Positions 63,969-64,000 of a stretch of 64,000 bases of DNA are shown here, piece by piece. Made by a program: the position numbers and the translations under genes. The notes below the pieces were generated by a model, which ran no database searches, was not told where the DNA came from, and worked only from the letters and a program-made list of their open reading frames with translations. Numbering within the stretch: the stretch's first letter is position 1; every line of letters begins with the position of its first letter. This DNA is from Paenibacillus silvae. GTDB lineage: Bacteria; Bacillota; Bacilli; Paenibacillales; Paenibacillaceae. Location of the stretch: the NCBI RefSeq assembly GCF_014639235.1, contig NZ_BMFU01000002.1:948361-1012360 (forward strand), given 5' to 3'.

Positions 63969-64000
63969 AGGACCGTTTCAATACCAAGCAAAAAGGTGCT

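Overview
The window reads as chromosomal DNA of a Paenibacillus-like Gram-positive soil bacterium. Evidence: moderate base composition, strong AGGAGG-type ribosome binding sites with frequent TTG and GTG starts, CcpA-type cre sites, an S-layer-anchored polysaccharidase, a secreted GH5 mannanase, a Bce-type peptide-resistance module, a TreR close to the Bacillus protein and a YeeN-type YebC protein. No tRNA, rRNA, phage, insertion sequence with a transposase, or CRISPR array is visible. Roughly four fifths of the genes lie on the minus strand.

Layout. 0.2-9.9 kb: start of an RNase J gene, a 47-residue secreted peptide, the rhamnose genes rhaEW-rhaA, a GH5 mannanase, and a decaying glycoside-hydrolase locus around a 1150-residue DUF5107/TPR protein. 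10-13.7 kb: TreR, an SDR protein, a membrane cupredoxin, and an EamA transporter behind a purine-riboswitch-like leader with a terminator arranged as an ON switch. 13.8-19.1 kb: a tightly coupled operon of a TerB-N/TerB-C protein, a BrxD-like P-loop ATPase and an Lhr-type helicase, a candidate defence or DNA-processing system. 19.3-24.8 kb: heme oxygenase, Nif3-like protein, a 1.2 kb repeat-rich gap, a DMT/Crp/DMT operon and yeeN. 25-28.6 kb: cysJI. 28.9-34.2 kb: a giant SLH-anchored GH43 protein. 34.6-48.9 kb: ABC-F, SET, DUF1349, HesB-like, VanY, nitroreductase, LRR, GyrI-like, M29 peptidase, acyl-CoA synthetase, cupin, aldo/keto reductase and AraC genes. 49-56.9 kb: Gls24, AI-2E-type protein, a BceRSAB module with a BceR-type box, and lipoprotein NagZ. 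57-64 kb: a repeat-rich gap, an old yellow enzyme gene bracketed by MITE-like repeats, a secreted propeller-like protein, and divergent bdhA/lacI with paired operators.

Two dispersed repeat families stand out. One is a ~200 bp element present three times (21.1, 38.9 and 58.0 kb). It has four copies of a ~30 bp motif in the order forward-forward-reverse-reverse, with the motif cores spaced exactly 50, 88 and 50 bp in all three copies although the spacers have diverged. Each copy lies next to, or within a few hundred bases of, a drifted short-period tandem tract. The other is a ~160 bp MITE-like element with GGGyrTGTC/GACACGCCC-like ends, present four times (37.2, 57.3, 58.3 and 59.8 kb); two copies abut the stop codon of a gene.

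Functionally, much of the window serves plant-polysaccharide use (mannan, galactan, rhamnose) under apparent CcpA and LacI/DeoR control, plus envelope stress and peptide resistance. Best candidates for undescribed biology are the riboswitch-controlled EamA exporter, the TerB/ATPase/helicase operon, the fixed-geometry repeat element, and the 47-residue secreted peptide.
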